Shown: piece by piece, positions 34,683-49,900 of the stretch
Numbering within the stretch: position 1 is the first letter of the stretch
Layout of the letters: every line of letters starts with the position of its first letter
From: Streptomyces sclerotialus
Lineage (GTDB): Bacteria > Actinomycetota > Actinomycetes > Streptomycetales > Streptomycetaceae
DNA length: 64,000 nucleotides
Direction of reading: 5' to 3'
NCBI GenBank assembly: GCA_000719105.1
Contig: JODX01000001.1
Coordinates: 822,693 to 886,692 of the forward strand
Notes under the pieces: generated by a model
The model's database searches: none
What the model was told of the DNA's origin: nothing
What the model saw: the letters and a program-made list of their open reading frames with translations, nothing else
Made by a program: the position numbers and the translations under genes

Positions 34683-36362
34683 ATGAGCCAGCATTCCGTT
34701 GAACCGGCCCCGACCTCCGCGCTCGCGACCGTCGCCGCCCGTCGCGACTGGTGGCGCGACGCGGTGATCTACCAGGTCTATCCGCGCAGCTTCGCCGACA
34801 GCAACGGCGACGGCATGGGCGACCTGGAGGGCGTACGTTCCCGGCTGCCGTACCTGCGCGACCTCGGCGTCGACGCCGTGTGGCTCAGCCCCTTCTACGC
34901 CTCGCCGCAGGCCGACGCCGGCTACGACGTGGCCGACTACCGGGCCGTCGACCCCATGTTCGGCAACCTCCTGGACGCCGACGCGCTGATCCGCGACGCC
35001 CACGCGCTGGGCCTGCGCATCATCGTCGACCTGGTCCCCAACCACTCCTCCGACCAGCACGAGTGGTTCAAGCGCGCCCTCGCCGAGGGGCCGGGCTCCC
35101 CGCTGCGGGAGCGCTACCACTTCCGCCCCGGCAAGGGGGAGAACGGCGAGCTGCCGCCCAACGACTGGGAGTCCATCTTCGGCGGCCCCGCCTGGACCCG
35201 CGTCACCGAACCGGACGGCACCCCCGGCGAGTGGTACCTGCACCTCTTCGCTCCCGAGCAGCCCGACTTCAACTGGGAGCACCCGGCCGTCGGCGACGAG
35301 TTCCGCTCCATTCTGCGGTTCTGGCTCGACATGGGCGTCGACGGCTTCCGCATCGACGTGGCGCACGGCATGGTCAAGGCCGAAGGCCTGCCCGACCTGG
35401 GTTCCCATGATCAGGTCAAGCTGCTGGGCAACGATGTCATGCCGTTCTTCGACCAGGACGGTGTGCACGAGATCTACCGCGAGTGGCGCAAGGTCCTCGA
35501 CGAGTTCTCGGGCGAGCGCATCTTCGTCGCCGAGGCCTGGACCCCGACCGTCGAGCGCACCGCCCGCTACGTGCGCCCCGACGAGCTGCACCAGGCGTTC
35601 AACTTCCAGTACCTGAGCACCTACTGGGACGCGCCCGAGCTGCGCGAGGTGATCGACCGCACCCTCGACGCGATGCGGCCCGTCGGCGCCCCCGCCACCT
35701 GGGTGCTGTCCAACCACGACGTGACCCGGCACGCCACCCGCTTCGGCAACGAGCCCGGCCTCGGCACCCAGATCCGCAGCGCGGGCGACCGCGACCTCGG
35801 TCTGCGCCGGGCCCGTGCGGCGACCCTGCTAATGCTGGCGCTGCCCGGCTCCGCCTACGTCTACCAGGGCGAGGAACTGGGCCTGCCCGACGTGACGGAC
35901 CTTCCCGACGAGGTGCGCCAGGACCCGGCGTACTTCCGGGGCGCCGGGCAGGACGGCTTCCGCGACGGCTGCCGGGTGCCGATCCCGTGGACGCGCACCG
36001 GCTCCTCGTACGGCTTCGGCGACGGCGGCTCCTGGCTGCCGCAGCCCGAGGGCTGGGGCGAGCTGAGCGTCGAGGCGCAGACCGGTGACGCGGACTCCAC
36101 CCTGGAGCTGTACCGCACCGCGCTGGCCGTCCGCCGGGAGCAGGCCGACCTCGGCGCGGGCGACTCCGTGGAGTGGCTCAAGGCGCCCGAGGGCGTCCTC
36201 GCCTTCCGCCGCGGGGAGTTCGTGTGTGTCGCGAACACCACCGGCGAGGGTGTGCGCATCCCGGCGTACGGCCGGATCCTGGTGTCCAGCGGTGAGGTGA
36301 TCGTCGCGGACGACGAGGCGAAGCTGCCGGCGGACACCACCGTGTGGTGGACGACCGCCTGA
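34683..36362 (+). CDS. aglA: GH13 alpha-glucosidase (cytosolic)
   Basis: A 559-residue GH13 enzyme without a signal peptide. The four conserved regions are DLVPNH, GFRIDVAHG (nucleophile Asp225), VAEAW (acid/base Glu284) and LSNHDV (Asp346). The N-terminal WWRDAVIYQVYPRSFADSNGDGMGDLEGV is that of oligo-1,6-/alpha-glucosidase types. It should cut imported maltodextrins to glucose. AAGGA precedes ATG 34683. It lies 205 bp after malG on the same strand, as the AglA gene does in other Streptomyces mal loci. Confidence 0.93.
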   Translation: MSQHSVEPAPTSALATVAARRDWWRDAVIYQVYPRSFADSNGDGMGDLEGVRSRLPYLRDLGVDAVWLSPFYASPQADAGYDVADYRAVDPMFGNLLDADALIRDAHALGLRIIVDLVPNHSSDQHEWFKRALAEGPGSPLRERYHFRPGKGENGELPPNDWESIFGGPAWTRVTEPDGTPGEWYLHLFAPEQPDFNWEHPAVGDEFRSILRFWLDMGVDGFRIDVAHGMVKAEGLPDLGSHDQVKLLGNDVMPFFDQDGVHEIYREWRKVLDEFSGERIFVAEAWTPTVERTARYVRPDELHQAFNFQYLSTYWDAPELREVIDRTLDAMRPVGAPATWVLSNHDVTRHATRFGNEPGLGTQIRSAGDRDLGLRRARAATLLMLALPGSAYVYQGEELGLPDVTDLPDEVRQDPAYFRGAGQDGFRDGCRVPIPWTRTGSSYGFGDGGSWLPQPEGWGELSVEAQTGDADSTLELYRTALAVRREQADLGAGDSVEWLKAPEGVLAFRRGEFVCVANTTGEGVRIPAYGRILVSSGEVIVADDEAKLPADTTVWWTTA

Positions 36363-36384
36363 GGCAATCTCTTTCGCCTGCTTG

Positions 36385-36421
36385 CAGGGGCCTGCCGTCC
36401 GTTCGGGGTGGCGGGCCCCTG
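36385..36421 (+). terminator. Terminator after aglA
   Basis: CAGGGGCCTGCC (36385-36396) pairs with GGCGGGCCCCTG (36410-36421) with one mismatch, 22 bp after the aglA stop. It ends the mal transcript before the separately controlled amylase gene. Confidence 0.65.
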
Positions 36422-36553
36422 CTGTCGTTCTGTCCGTGAAACAGCAGGTGGTGAGTAGTTCAAGTGGCCTTGCCCGGCTCTGGTTTCCGGTTGGTGAAGA
36501 AGGTGTGTCCGGAGGGTTGACCGGTGGATCGGGGGCTCGTACGGTCTGGTCGG

Positions 36554-36582
36554 CTGAAAGTTTTCAGTCGTATTGCAGCAAG
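36554..36582. promoter_or_regulatory. Putative MalR-type operator region of the alpha-amylase gene
   Basis: A 14-bp palindrome CTGAAA-GT-TTTCAG (36554-36567) is followed by TTGCAGCAAG (36573-36582), which carries the TTGCA half-site seen in the malR-malE region. It lies 90-118 bp upstream of the amylase ATG. Similar elements are known in Streptomyces amylase promoters under maltose induction and glucose repression. Confidence 0.5.
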
Positions 36583-36671
36583 AACCTTCAAGGCCCTTCA
36601 ACGCCATCCCCATTGGCATCTGCCAGGCCGTCCCCATCGGCTCGGCACCTTCAACGGAGAAGGACACCCGC

Positions 36672-38390
36672 ATGGCCAGCAGAACCCTCTCCGGCGCGCT
36701 CGCCCTCGCGGCGGCCGCGTCGGTGGCGCTCGCCGTCCCCACGGGCAGCGCGTACGCGTCCCCGCCCGGCACCAAGGACGTCACCGCCGTCCTGTTCGAG
36801 TGGAAGTTCGACTCGGTCGCCAAGGCGTGCACCGACACCCTCGGCCCCGCCGGTTACGGCTACGTCCAGGTCTCGCCCCCGCAGGAGCACATCCAGGGCG
36901 GTCAGTGGTGGACCTCGTACCAGCCGGTCAGCTACAAGATAGCCGGGCGTCTCGGTGACCGGGCCGCCTTCAAGAGCATGATCGACACCTGCCACGCGGC
37001 CGGGGTGAAGGTCGTCGCCGACGCCGTCATCAACCACATGTCGGCCGGCTCCGGCACCGGCACGGGCGGCTCCTCCTACACCAAGTACGACTACCCCGGT
37101 CTGTACTCGTCCTCCGACATGAACGACTGCACCACGCAGATCGGCAGCAACTACGGGGACCGCGCCAACGTCCAGAACTGCGAGCTGGTGGGCCTCGCCG
37201 ACCTCGACACCGGCGAGGAGTACGTCCGCACGAAGATCGCGGGCTACCTCGACGACCTGCTCTCCCTCGGCGTCGACGGCTTCCGGATCGACGCGGCCAA
37301 GCACATGCCCGCCGCCGACCTGGCCGCCATCAAGGGCAAGCTGACCGACCCCGGCGTGTACTGGAAGCAGGAGGCGATATACGGCGCGGGCGAGGCCGTC
37401 TCGCCGAGCGAGTACCTGAACACCGGTGACGTCCAGGAGTTCCGCTACGCCCGCGACCTCAAGCGCGTCTTCCAGAACGAGAACCTCGCCTACCTCAAGA
37501 ACTTCGGCGAGAGCTGGGGCTACATGGCCTCCGGCAAGTCCGCCGTCTTCGTCGACAACCACGACACCGAGCGCGGCGGCGACACCCTCAACTACAAGAA
37601 CGGCGCCGACTACACCCTCGCCAGTGTCTTCATGCTGGCCTGGCCCTACGGCTCGCCCGACGTCCACTCCGGCTACGAGTGGTCCGACAAGGACGCCGGT
37701 CCGCCGAGCGGCGGCCAGGTGAACGCCTGCTACAGCGACGGCTGGAAGTGCCAGCACGCCTGGAACGAGATCTCCTCCATGGTCGCCTTCCGCAACACCG
37801 CGCGCGGCGAGGCCGTGACCAACTGGTGGGACAACGGCGGTGACCAGATCGCCTTCGGCCGGGGCTCCAAGGCGTACGTGGCGATCAACCACGAGGGCTC
37901 CTCGCTGACCCGCACCTTCCAGACCTCGCTGCCCTCCGGCGACTACTGCGACGTGCAGAGCGGGAAGGCCGTGACGGTCAACGGCTCCGGGCAGTTCACC
38001 GCCACCCTCGGCGCGCAGACCGCACTCGCCCTGCACACCGGGGCCCGTACCTGCCAGGGCGGCGGCAACCCCGACCCCGGCACCGACCCCGACCCGCAGT
38101 CCGGCGCCTCGTTCGCGGTCAACGCCACCACCCAGCTCGGCCAGAACATCTACGTCACCGGCAACCAGTCCGCCCTCGGCAACTGGAACGCCGGCAGCGC
38201 TCTCAAGCTGGACCCGGCCACGTACCCGGTGTGGAAGCTCGACGTGAACCTCCCGGCCGGAACGTCTCTCGAGTACAAGTACATCCGCAAGGACGCGGCC
38301 GGAAACGTCACCTGGGAGAGCGGCGCCAACCGCACCGCGACCGTCCCGGCCTCCGGCAAGGTCACGCTGAACGACACCTGGCGCAACTGA
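36672..38390 (+). CDS. Secreted alpha-amylase with CBM20 starch-binding domain
   Basis: A 572-residue exported endo-amylase. A signal peptide (about residues 1-28, cut near AYA|SPPG) precedes a GH13 catalytic domain with [15 protein letters not shown] (Asp207), GAGEAV (Glu241) and FVDNHD (Asp298). A Pro/Asp linker (about 462-475) leads to a C-terminal CBM20 of about 95 residues ([34 protein letters not shown]...). GGAGAAGGA precedes ATG 36672. It cuts starch outside the cell to supply MalEFG. Confidence 0.95.
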   Translation: MASRTLSGALALAAAASVALAVPTGSAYASPPGTKDVTAVLFEWKFDSVAKACTDTLGPAGYGYVQVSPPQEHIQGGQWWTSYQPVSYKIAGRLGDRAAFKSMIDTCHAAGVKVVADAVINHMSAGSGTGTGGSSYTKYDYPGLYSSSDMNDCTTQIGSNYGDRANVQNCELVGLADLDTGEEYVRTKIAGYLDDLLSLGVDGFRIDAAKHMPAADLAAIKGKLTDPGVYWKQEAIYGAGEAVSPSEYLNTGDVQEFRYARDLKRVFQNENLAYLKNFGESWGYMASGKSAVFVDNHDTERGGDTLNYKNGADYTLASVFMLAWPYGSPDVHSGYEWSDKDAGPPSGGQVNACYSDGWKCQHAWNEISSMVAFRNTARGEAVTNWWDNGGDQIAFGRGSKAYVAINHEGSSLTRTFQTSLPSGDYCDVQSGKAVTVNGSGQFTATLGAQTALALHTGARTCQGGGNPDPGTDPDPQSGASFAVNATTQLGQNIYVTGNQSALGNWNAGSALKLDPATYPVWKLDVNLPAGTSLEYKYIRKDAAGNVTWESGANRTATVPASGKVTLNDTWRN

Positions 38391-38470
38391 CCGGCCCCAC
38401 CGGCCCGTTGTGCCGTGCGGCCGCCCGGCGCCCCTCACCGGCAGGCGCCGGGCGGACGCTTCTTCCCCTG

Positions 38471-38503
38471 CCCCTATCAGGCCCCTGTCAGGCCTCTATC
38501 AGG
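38471..38503 (+). repeat. Three 11-bp tandem repeats before the amylase-pullulanase
   Basis: CCCCTATCAGG, CCCCTGTCAGG and CCTCTATCAGG are joined without spacers. The last one runs into the AGGAG ribosome site (38501-38505). Period 11 fits one helical turn, so it could be an operator or an RNA feature controlling translation. Confidence 0.8.
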
Positions 38504-38512
38504 AGTAAGTCC

Positions 38513-43906
<5,394 letters not shown>

Positions 43907-43917
43907 CACGCTAGCTT

Positions 43918-43951
43918 GGGTGGTGCGGGTACGAGGAGACCCGCACCACCC
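43918..43951 (+). terminator. Terminator after the amylase-pullulanase
   Basis: A perfect 13-bp stem (GGGTGGTGCGGGT at 43918-43930 with its complement at 43939-43951) and an 8-base loop begin 12 bp after the stop codon. It ends the starch locus. Confidence 0.85.
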
Positions 43952-43972
43952 TCTCGTTCAGGGGCCATCCGC

Positions 43973-45610
43973 GTGAATAACATGGCCGCACGGGCCGACA
44001 GGGCCGAACACCAGACAAGAACCACGATCCTCGTCGTCGACGACGCGGCAGCGAGCCGCTGCGCGCTGGGCGCCGTGCTGCGCCGGGCGGGCCACCGTGT
44101 CGTCCCCGTCGCCACCGGCGGGGAGGCACTGCTCGAACTCAAGGTACGGCTGCGCGCGGGCGTTCTGCCCGACGTGGCCCTCGTCGACGTCGGACTGCCC
44201 GACATGAGCGGCTTCGAACTGTGCCGCAGAGTCAAGGCGCTGCCGTTGATGGCCGGCCTGCCCGTCGTCCACTTCTCGGCCGCGTCCGTCGCGCCCAGCG
44301 ACCGCTGTGCGGGCCTGGACGCGGGCGGCGAGGCGTATCTGACGGTGCCCGCCGAACCCGAGGAGATCCAGGCCGTCGTGCGGGCCGCGCTGCGCGGCGC
44401 CCGGATGCGCAGCGGCGCCGAGCACCTCGCCCAGGACCTGACGCTGCTGTCCGAGACGATCGTTTCCGTCCAGGCCGCGCACAGCCCGAGCGAGCTCGCC
44501 CGGGCCGCCGCCGAGGGCACCGCCCGGCTCACCGGTGGGCCCGCCGCCGTGTTCGTCGTCGCCGAGGGCGGGGGCGTGTACTGCGGCGCCCACGGCGGGC
44601 GGGCCACCGCGCCGCCGCCGGACGCCGCCACCCGGGAGACCGTGACCCGGCTGGTCCGGCGGGTGACGGCCACCGACGGCACGGTGCTCGACACCGTCGT
44701 GCCCGCGCCGCTGTGGCCGCCGGGCCTCTTCCCCGTCGACGCCGGGGAGGACGTGCGCATGGTGGTGACCCGCACCCGGGACGGCCGGGCGGCCGTCTGC
44801 CTCACCACGCCCACCCGCCGGTACCGGGGCCGCGCACCGGGGACCGCGGCCTTGGTCGCCCGGCTCGCCCAGGCCACCGCGATGGCCGCGCAACCGCTGC
44901 TGATGTACCAGGTGGAGCGGCATGTCGCGCTCACCCTCCAGCACAGCTTCCTGCCGAAGCGGCTGCCGGAACTGCCCGGCGTCGACGTCGTCGTCCGGTA
45001 CGAGCCGGCGTCCCGGGAGACCGAGATCGGCGGCGACTTCTACGCGGCCCTGCGCACCGACGAGGGGGTGCTGGCCGCCGTCGGCGACGTGGTGGGGCAT
45101 TCACTGGAGGCGGCCACCGTCATGGTGGAGATCCGGCACGCGCTGCGCGCCTACTGCGTCGAGGAAGCCGATCCCCGGGTGCTCGCCCGGCGGCTCGACC
45201 GGATGCTGCAGCGCTACCACCCGGAGGTCACCGCCACCCTCTGCCTCGCTCTGGTCGACCCCGCCACCGGGCGCACCCGGATCGCCAACGCGGGCCACAT
45301 CCCGCCGCTGGTGGTGCGGGACCGGGACGACGCCGCGTACGTGCCGGCGGCCGGACCGCTGCTCGGCCTGGGGCTCGACCGGCCGGTGCCCACGGAGACC
45401 GTGCTCGGGCCCGCGGACCGGCTCCTCATGGTCACCGACGGACTGATAGAGAGCCGGGGCACGGACCTCTCCGTGTCGATGGAAGAGCTCCGCACGGCGG
45501 CCGCCGGGGCCCCGGACGGCACGGCCGCGCTCTGCGACGCGATGCTGCTCCGCTTCGGCCGGGACCGGGACGACGACATCGCGCTGTTGGCGCTGCGGCT
45601 GGATGACTAG
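43973..45610 (+). CDS. RsbU-like PP2C phosphatase with receiver and GAF-like domains
   Basis: A 545-residue protein. Residues about 17-135 form a response-regulator receiver with phospho-acceptor Asp72 (ALVDVGLPDMSG). About 150-310 form a GAF-like region, and 335-545 a SpoIIE/RsbU-type PP2C phosphatase (EIGGDFYAAL, VGDVVGHSLEAA, VTDGLIESRG, DDDIALLALR). Such proteins dephosphorylate STAS antagonists and so activate sigma factors. In the receiver the conserved Lys (normally T-K-P) is replaced by Val (AYLTVPAEP), so phosphorylation signalling may be altered. GTG 43973 follows AGGGG; ATG 43982 is an alternative. Confidence 0.9.
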   Translation: MNNMAARADRAEHQTRTTILVVDDAAASRCALGAVLRRAGHRVVPVATGGEALLELKVRLRAGVLPDVALVDVGLPDMSGFELCRRVKALPLMAGLPVVHFSAASVAPSDRCAGLDAGGEAYLTVPAEPEEIQAVVRAALRGARMRSGAEHLAQDLTLLSETIVSVQAAHSPSELARAAAEGTARLTGGPAAVFVVAEGGGVYCGAHGGRATAPPPDAATRETVTRLVRRVTATDGTVLDTVVPAPLWPPGLFPVDAGEDVRMVVTRTRDGRAAVCLTTPTRRYRGRAPGTAALVARLAQATAMAAQPLLMYQVERHVALTLQHSFLPKRLPELPGVDVVVRYEPASRETEIGGDFYAALRTDEGVLAAVGDVVGHSLEAATVMVEIRHALRAYCVEEADPRVLARRLDRMLQRYHPEVTATLCLALVDPATGRTRIANAGHIPPLVVRDRDDAAYVPAAGPLLGLGLDRPVPTETVLGPADRLLMVTDGLIESRGTDLSVSMEELRTAAAGAPDGTAALCDAMLLRFGRDRDDDIALLALRLDD

Positions 45611-45677
45611 GGTGTGATCACCGCCCCGGACACACCGTCCGGGGCACCCACGCGGACACCCCCGAACAGGAGTCCCC

Positions 45678-46034
45678 ATGCCGCAGATCACCGTCGACTA
45701 CTCCGCCGTGCTCGCCGACGCCTTCGACCGCCGTGCCTTCGCCGAGGCGCTGCACACGGAGGTGGTCGACACGGCGGCCGCGCGGCTCGAGGCGTGCAAG
45801 ACGCAGTTCCGGCCGACGCAGGACACCACCGTGGGCGGCGACACCGACGGGCACGCCGTCGTGCATGTGACACTGGGACTGCTGGCGGGCCGGACCGAGG
45901 AGACCAAGGCCCGGCTGACCGAGGGCGTGCTGGCACTGCTGCGCACCCATGTGAAGCCGGTGGAGGGGCTGATGCTGCACGCGTCGGCCGAGGTACGGGA
46001 CCTGGACGCGTCGTACCGCAAGTTCGAGGGCTGA
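45678..46034 (+). CDS. 5-carboxymethyl-2-hydroxymuconate Delta-isomerase-like tautomerase
   Basis: A 118-residue protein of the CHMI branch of the tautomerase superfamily. Pro2, which becomes the N-terminal catalytic proline after Met removal, is present (MPQITVDYS). No other gene of homoprotocatechuate breakdown is adjacent, so the true substrate is uncertain. ACAGGAG precedes the ATG. Confidence 0.82.
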   Translation: MPQITVDYSAVLADAFDRRAFAEALHTEVVDTAAARLEACKTQFRPTQDTTVGGDTDGHAVVHVTLGLLAGRTEETKARLTEGVLALLRTHVKPVEGLMLHASAEVRDLDASYRKFEG

Positions 46035-46158
46035 ACCGGAGGTTCGGGAGGCGACATCGAGCTCGGCCGTGCGGTACGCCCGCGCCCTGAAGGGGCGCGG
46101 GGAACTGCGCGACCAGCCACGACGGACCCGCAGGTGCCCACCGGACCCAGCGGAGCGC

Positions 46159-46857
46159 TCACGCGGCCGGTCCGCCCAGGGCCACCAGCCGGGCAGCCAG
46201 GCCGGCGAACGGGCCGTCGGCCGGCTCGTCCCCGACGATGCGGCGGACCAGCGCCGCCAGCTCGTCGTCGTACGCCGCGGCCACCGCCGCCAGCGCCCCG
46301 AAGTCGTGCACGAGCTGCAGCTCCAGCTCGCGGCGCGGGACGCGGCGCCCGTCCAGCCAGAGCAGCGCCGTCGACTCGGCGAGCGAGATCCAGGAGCGGA
46401 TCACCAGCTCCAGCCGGGCGGGCGGGTGCTCGATCCGCAGATGCCCGAGGATCTGGACGTACGCGGCCTGGCGCACCCCGTCGATCAGCGCGTTGGCCCG
46501 GGAGGAACCGACCGCCGGGCCGCCGCGCATCAGCGCCGAGAAGCCGGGCCCGTGCTCGTCCACGAAGTCGAAGAAGCGGCGCATCACCCGCAGCAACCGC
46601 TCGCCCAGCGGGCCCTCCCGCGGCTCCACGAAACGTTCCGCCAGGTCGTCCGAGGCCCGCTTCAGCGCGGCCTCGTACAGGCTGAGCTTGCCGGGGAAGT
46701 AGTGGTAGACCAGCGGCCGGGAGATGCCCGCGGCCGCGGCTATCTCATCGATCGACACCTCGTCGGGCGAGCGCTGGCTGAACAGTTCAAGGGCGACGCC
46801 GATCAACTGCCGCCGCCGCTCCTCGACACCCATTCTTCGGCGAACACCGGTGGTCAT
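46159..46857 (-). CDS. TetR-family repressor
   Basis: A 232-residue TetR regulator. The helix-turn-helix lies in RRRQLIGVALELFSQRSPDEVSIDEIAAAAGISRPLVYHYFPGKLSLYEAAL (about residues 12-60), and the rest is the ligand and dimer domain. On the minus strand TAAAGT (a good -10) ends 6 bases before ATG 46857 with no ribosome site, so the message is probably leaderless. A perfect palindrome overlaps this -10, which indicates autorepression. It is tail-to-tail with the tautomerase gene; the ligand is unknown. Confidence 0.9.
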   Translation of the reverse strand: MTTGVRRRMGVEERRRQLIGVALELFSQRSPDEVSIDEIAAAAGISRPLVYHYFPGKLSLYEAALKRASDDLAERFVEPREGPLGERLLRVMRRFFDFVDEHGPGFSALMRGGPAVGSSRANALIDGVRQAAYVQILGHLRIEHPPARLELVIRSWISLAESTALLWLDGRRVPRRELELQLVHDFGALAAVAAAYDDELAALVRRIVGDEPADGPFAGLAARLVALGGPAA

Positions 46858-46863
46858 ACGGAC

Positions 46864-46879
46864 ACTTTACCGATCGGTA
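46864..46879 (-). promoter_or_regulatory. TetR operator overlapping the -10 box
   Basis: The perfect 12-bp palindrome TACCGATCGGTA (46868-46879) shares two bases with the -10 hexamer TAAAGT (minus strand, forward 46864-46869). ACCGATCGGT-like palindromes are common TetR sites. Binding here would block RNA polymerase directly. Confidence 0.75.
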
Positions 46880-46960
46880 CCGGCCTCCAACGGGCCGGTC
46901 CCACCAACTTCGTTCACAACTTGACCACGGTTTCCGCACCGTACGAAAAGCTACGAATTC

Positions 46961-49900
46961 CTAGGAGGCGGTGATGTCCCACCCGCTGAACTCCACCGTC
47001 CCGCGTGCCCCGGACCCGCCGTTCGTGGCGCTCATGAACATCCCCACGTCCTGTGCCCCGGTCGCCGCGCCCGGCACGGTCACGGTCGCCACCGTCCGCC
47101 AGGTCGCCCCGTCGTCCGTCGAGCATGCGCCGGTGTACGAGCCGCCGGCCCGGGTGAGCCGCAGCAGCACCGGCGCCTTGATGCCGGTGATCCGCCGGTA
47201 GGTGTCGAGCGTGCCGTCGCCGGTCGAGTCGTACGACAGCACCACGCCGTTGGCGGGTGTGACGGCCAGGTTGAGGAAGCCCGGCGAGCCGGCCGTGCCG
47301 AGGGCGTTGCGCACGACGATCCCCGCACGGGCCCAGTTCCCGGTCGCCGCCTGGGAGTCCACCCGCAGTGTCACCGCCGTCCCGTCGCCCAGCGCCCCCT
47401 CCCGGTACGAAGTCCCGAACTCCGTCGTGCCCTTCCACAGGTCCGCGCCCGCCCCGTCGATCGCGAACCGGTCCTCGAGCTGCCCGAACACGGCGCCGTT
47501 GTTCGTGTACGTGCGCCAGCCGTCGGCCAGCGGCCCCGCCTCGAACAGCGTGCCCTCGGACCGGCTCTCCACCCGCTCCTCGCCGCGCGGCCCGTAGGTC
47601 ACGGTGAGCGTGTAGGGCAGCGGGCGCAGCGGCTCGTCGAGCGGGGTGCCCGGTGCGCTCGCCCGCCACCGGACGGTCCCGGACCCGGCCGCGGGCACGC
47701 TCGCCAGCGAGGTGGAACCCTCCGGCTCGGCGTCGATGCCGGTGAGCGCGAAGTCCACGCGGCCGGTCGCCCGCAGCCCGTTGACGTTGGCGAAGACGGC
47801 CGTGACGCGCGCGTCCCCGCCGGGCGGGAAGGCGGCCGGCTCGGCGGTCACGGTCAGCGTGCCCTGGTACGGCGCCCTCGCGAGGACGTCCCGCACGCGC
47901 GCGGCCGTACGGTACGCGTCGCCCACCGGCCGCAGCGGATAGTCCTTGCGCTCCCGCGTCCACGGCTCCTCGACCGCGAACCAGTCCACGGCCTGCGGCG
48001 CCGTCCCCGTGGCCAGCGCGTCCTCCAGCGCGTCGAGCCACCGCTGCCAGCGCGGCACGTAGAAGTCGGCCATCAGGCCCTGCCACTCGCGGTTGCCGTA
48101 CTCGTGCAGGTTGCCCGCGTCGGAGGTGGCCCGGTCGCCCCACACCGTGATCAGCACCTTCGCGGTCCGCTCGAACTCGGCGCGCTCGGCGTCGTTCGTG
48201 GCCATGCGCCGGGCGTCCTCGATCCAGGGGCCGAGCAGGAACGCCGGGTCGGTGCCCGTCACCTCGTCGGACAGCCGCATCAGTTTCAGCCACAGCGTGG
48301 CGAGCCGCCGGAAGGTCTCCTGGTCCTTGCGCTGGTAGGCGGCCCGTAGCTGCGGCAGATACTGGCGGCTACGGTGCGCGAGCGCCTGCCGGGCCACGTC
48401 CACCAGGTCGTACCGGTAGGCGGCGCTGCGCCGCAGCCCGCCCGCCACACCGAGCAGCCCGGCGAACGCCGCGTCGAAGCGGCCGGGGTCGTAGGTGAGG
48501 GCGCGCGGCGCGTACTCGGCGGCGCGGTTCGCGGCGAGGTCGGGGCGGGCACAGAAGAGCGAGTCGTGCGGGTCGCTGCGCTCCACGGCGTGCTGCTGGT
48601 ACGCCGTGTCGTGCAGCGCCCGCCACGCCTTGCGCGCCTCCGGGTCGCGCCCGCCGTACCGGAAGTCCGCGTACGACGCGAACCACTCGGCCCGGTCGAT
48701 CCGCTCCTCCGCCCACGCCAGCTCGGAGAACAGCTCGAACGCGGCCGGGTCCCGGTCGGTGGCCTCCGGCATGTACGCGGTGCCGACCAGCGCGCTGTCC
48801 GGCTTGTCCCGCCAGGCGAAGAACTTCTCCTCCCAGATGTGGGCGCGGGCGCCGATGGTGGTGCGCCCGCCGAAGTTGGGGATCGTGCCGAACGCGTACG
48901 GCGTGCCGCCCCAGTCGCGCTCCCGGTCGGTGACGCTCGCGTAGCGGTCGGAGACGCCGTCCACGATGAGCATCCTCGACCTGTCGACGGCGTCGAGGAG
49001 CTCGGGCAGCGGGTTCTCCTGCCAGCCGAGGATGACCCAGGTGGCGTCGGGCTCGAAGGCGTGCAGGGCCCGCTCCACGCCGCGCGCCGCGTCCGGCACG
49101 GGGACGTCACCGGCCGTGCCGCCCTCGTGCAGCAGGTCCATCTTGAAGTGGGCCGCCTCGCCGAAGACGTCCTTCTGGTGGGCGTAGAAGGAGGCGGCCA
49201 CCTGCGCGAAGGCGTCGGTGCGCGGGTCCAGCCAGTCGGGGCGCTCGAAGCCGTGCCAGATGCCCTGCGGGACCACGTGCGCGTCGCCGCCGTTGCGCTC
49301 CACGAACTCCTTGGGCACATGCCCGTAGTAGCCGGGCAGCACGGGCGCCATGCCGAGCTCGCGCAGCCGGTCGGCGATGCGGCGGCCCAGCGCGGCCCGC
49401 TTGCCGATCAGCTCGGGGGAGAGCGGGCCGCCGTACCCGGAGAGGTTCTGCAGCAGCCACCACGGCTGGTGCGAGGGGGCGGGCAGCCAGGCGCGGGCCT
49501 CTGCGTCGGAGTACCCGAAGTCCTTGAGCACCCGGTGGTAGACGGCCTCCATGCCCGCGATGACCAGCACCTCGTTGCAGCCGTGCAGGGCGAGGAGGTC
49601 GATCTCGCGCTCCCAGTACGCCCAGTCCGCGTACGGGGCCGTGTAGCCGTCGTTGGTGTCGTTGAGCGCGAAGCGGTGGGGGAGCGCGGTGGACCGCTCC
49701 AGGGGTCGTGCGGGCGCGGGCAGACGGCGCGGCAGGTCGAGCTGGTCGCCGTTCCAGGCGAGGTGGGCCCCGCACACGTACTTCAGGTACCAGTGCACCC
49801 CGGTGAGGAGCGTGGCGGGCGTCGTCCCGGACACCTGGATCCGCCCGGTGGTGCCGGTCACCCGGAACCGGTCACCTGTGCCCCGGCCCTCCACGAGCCG

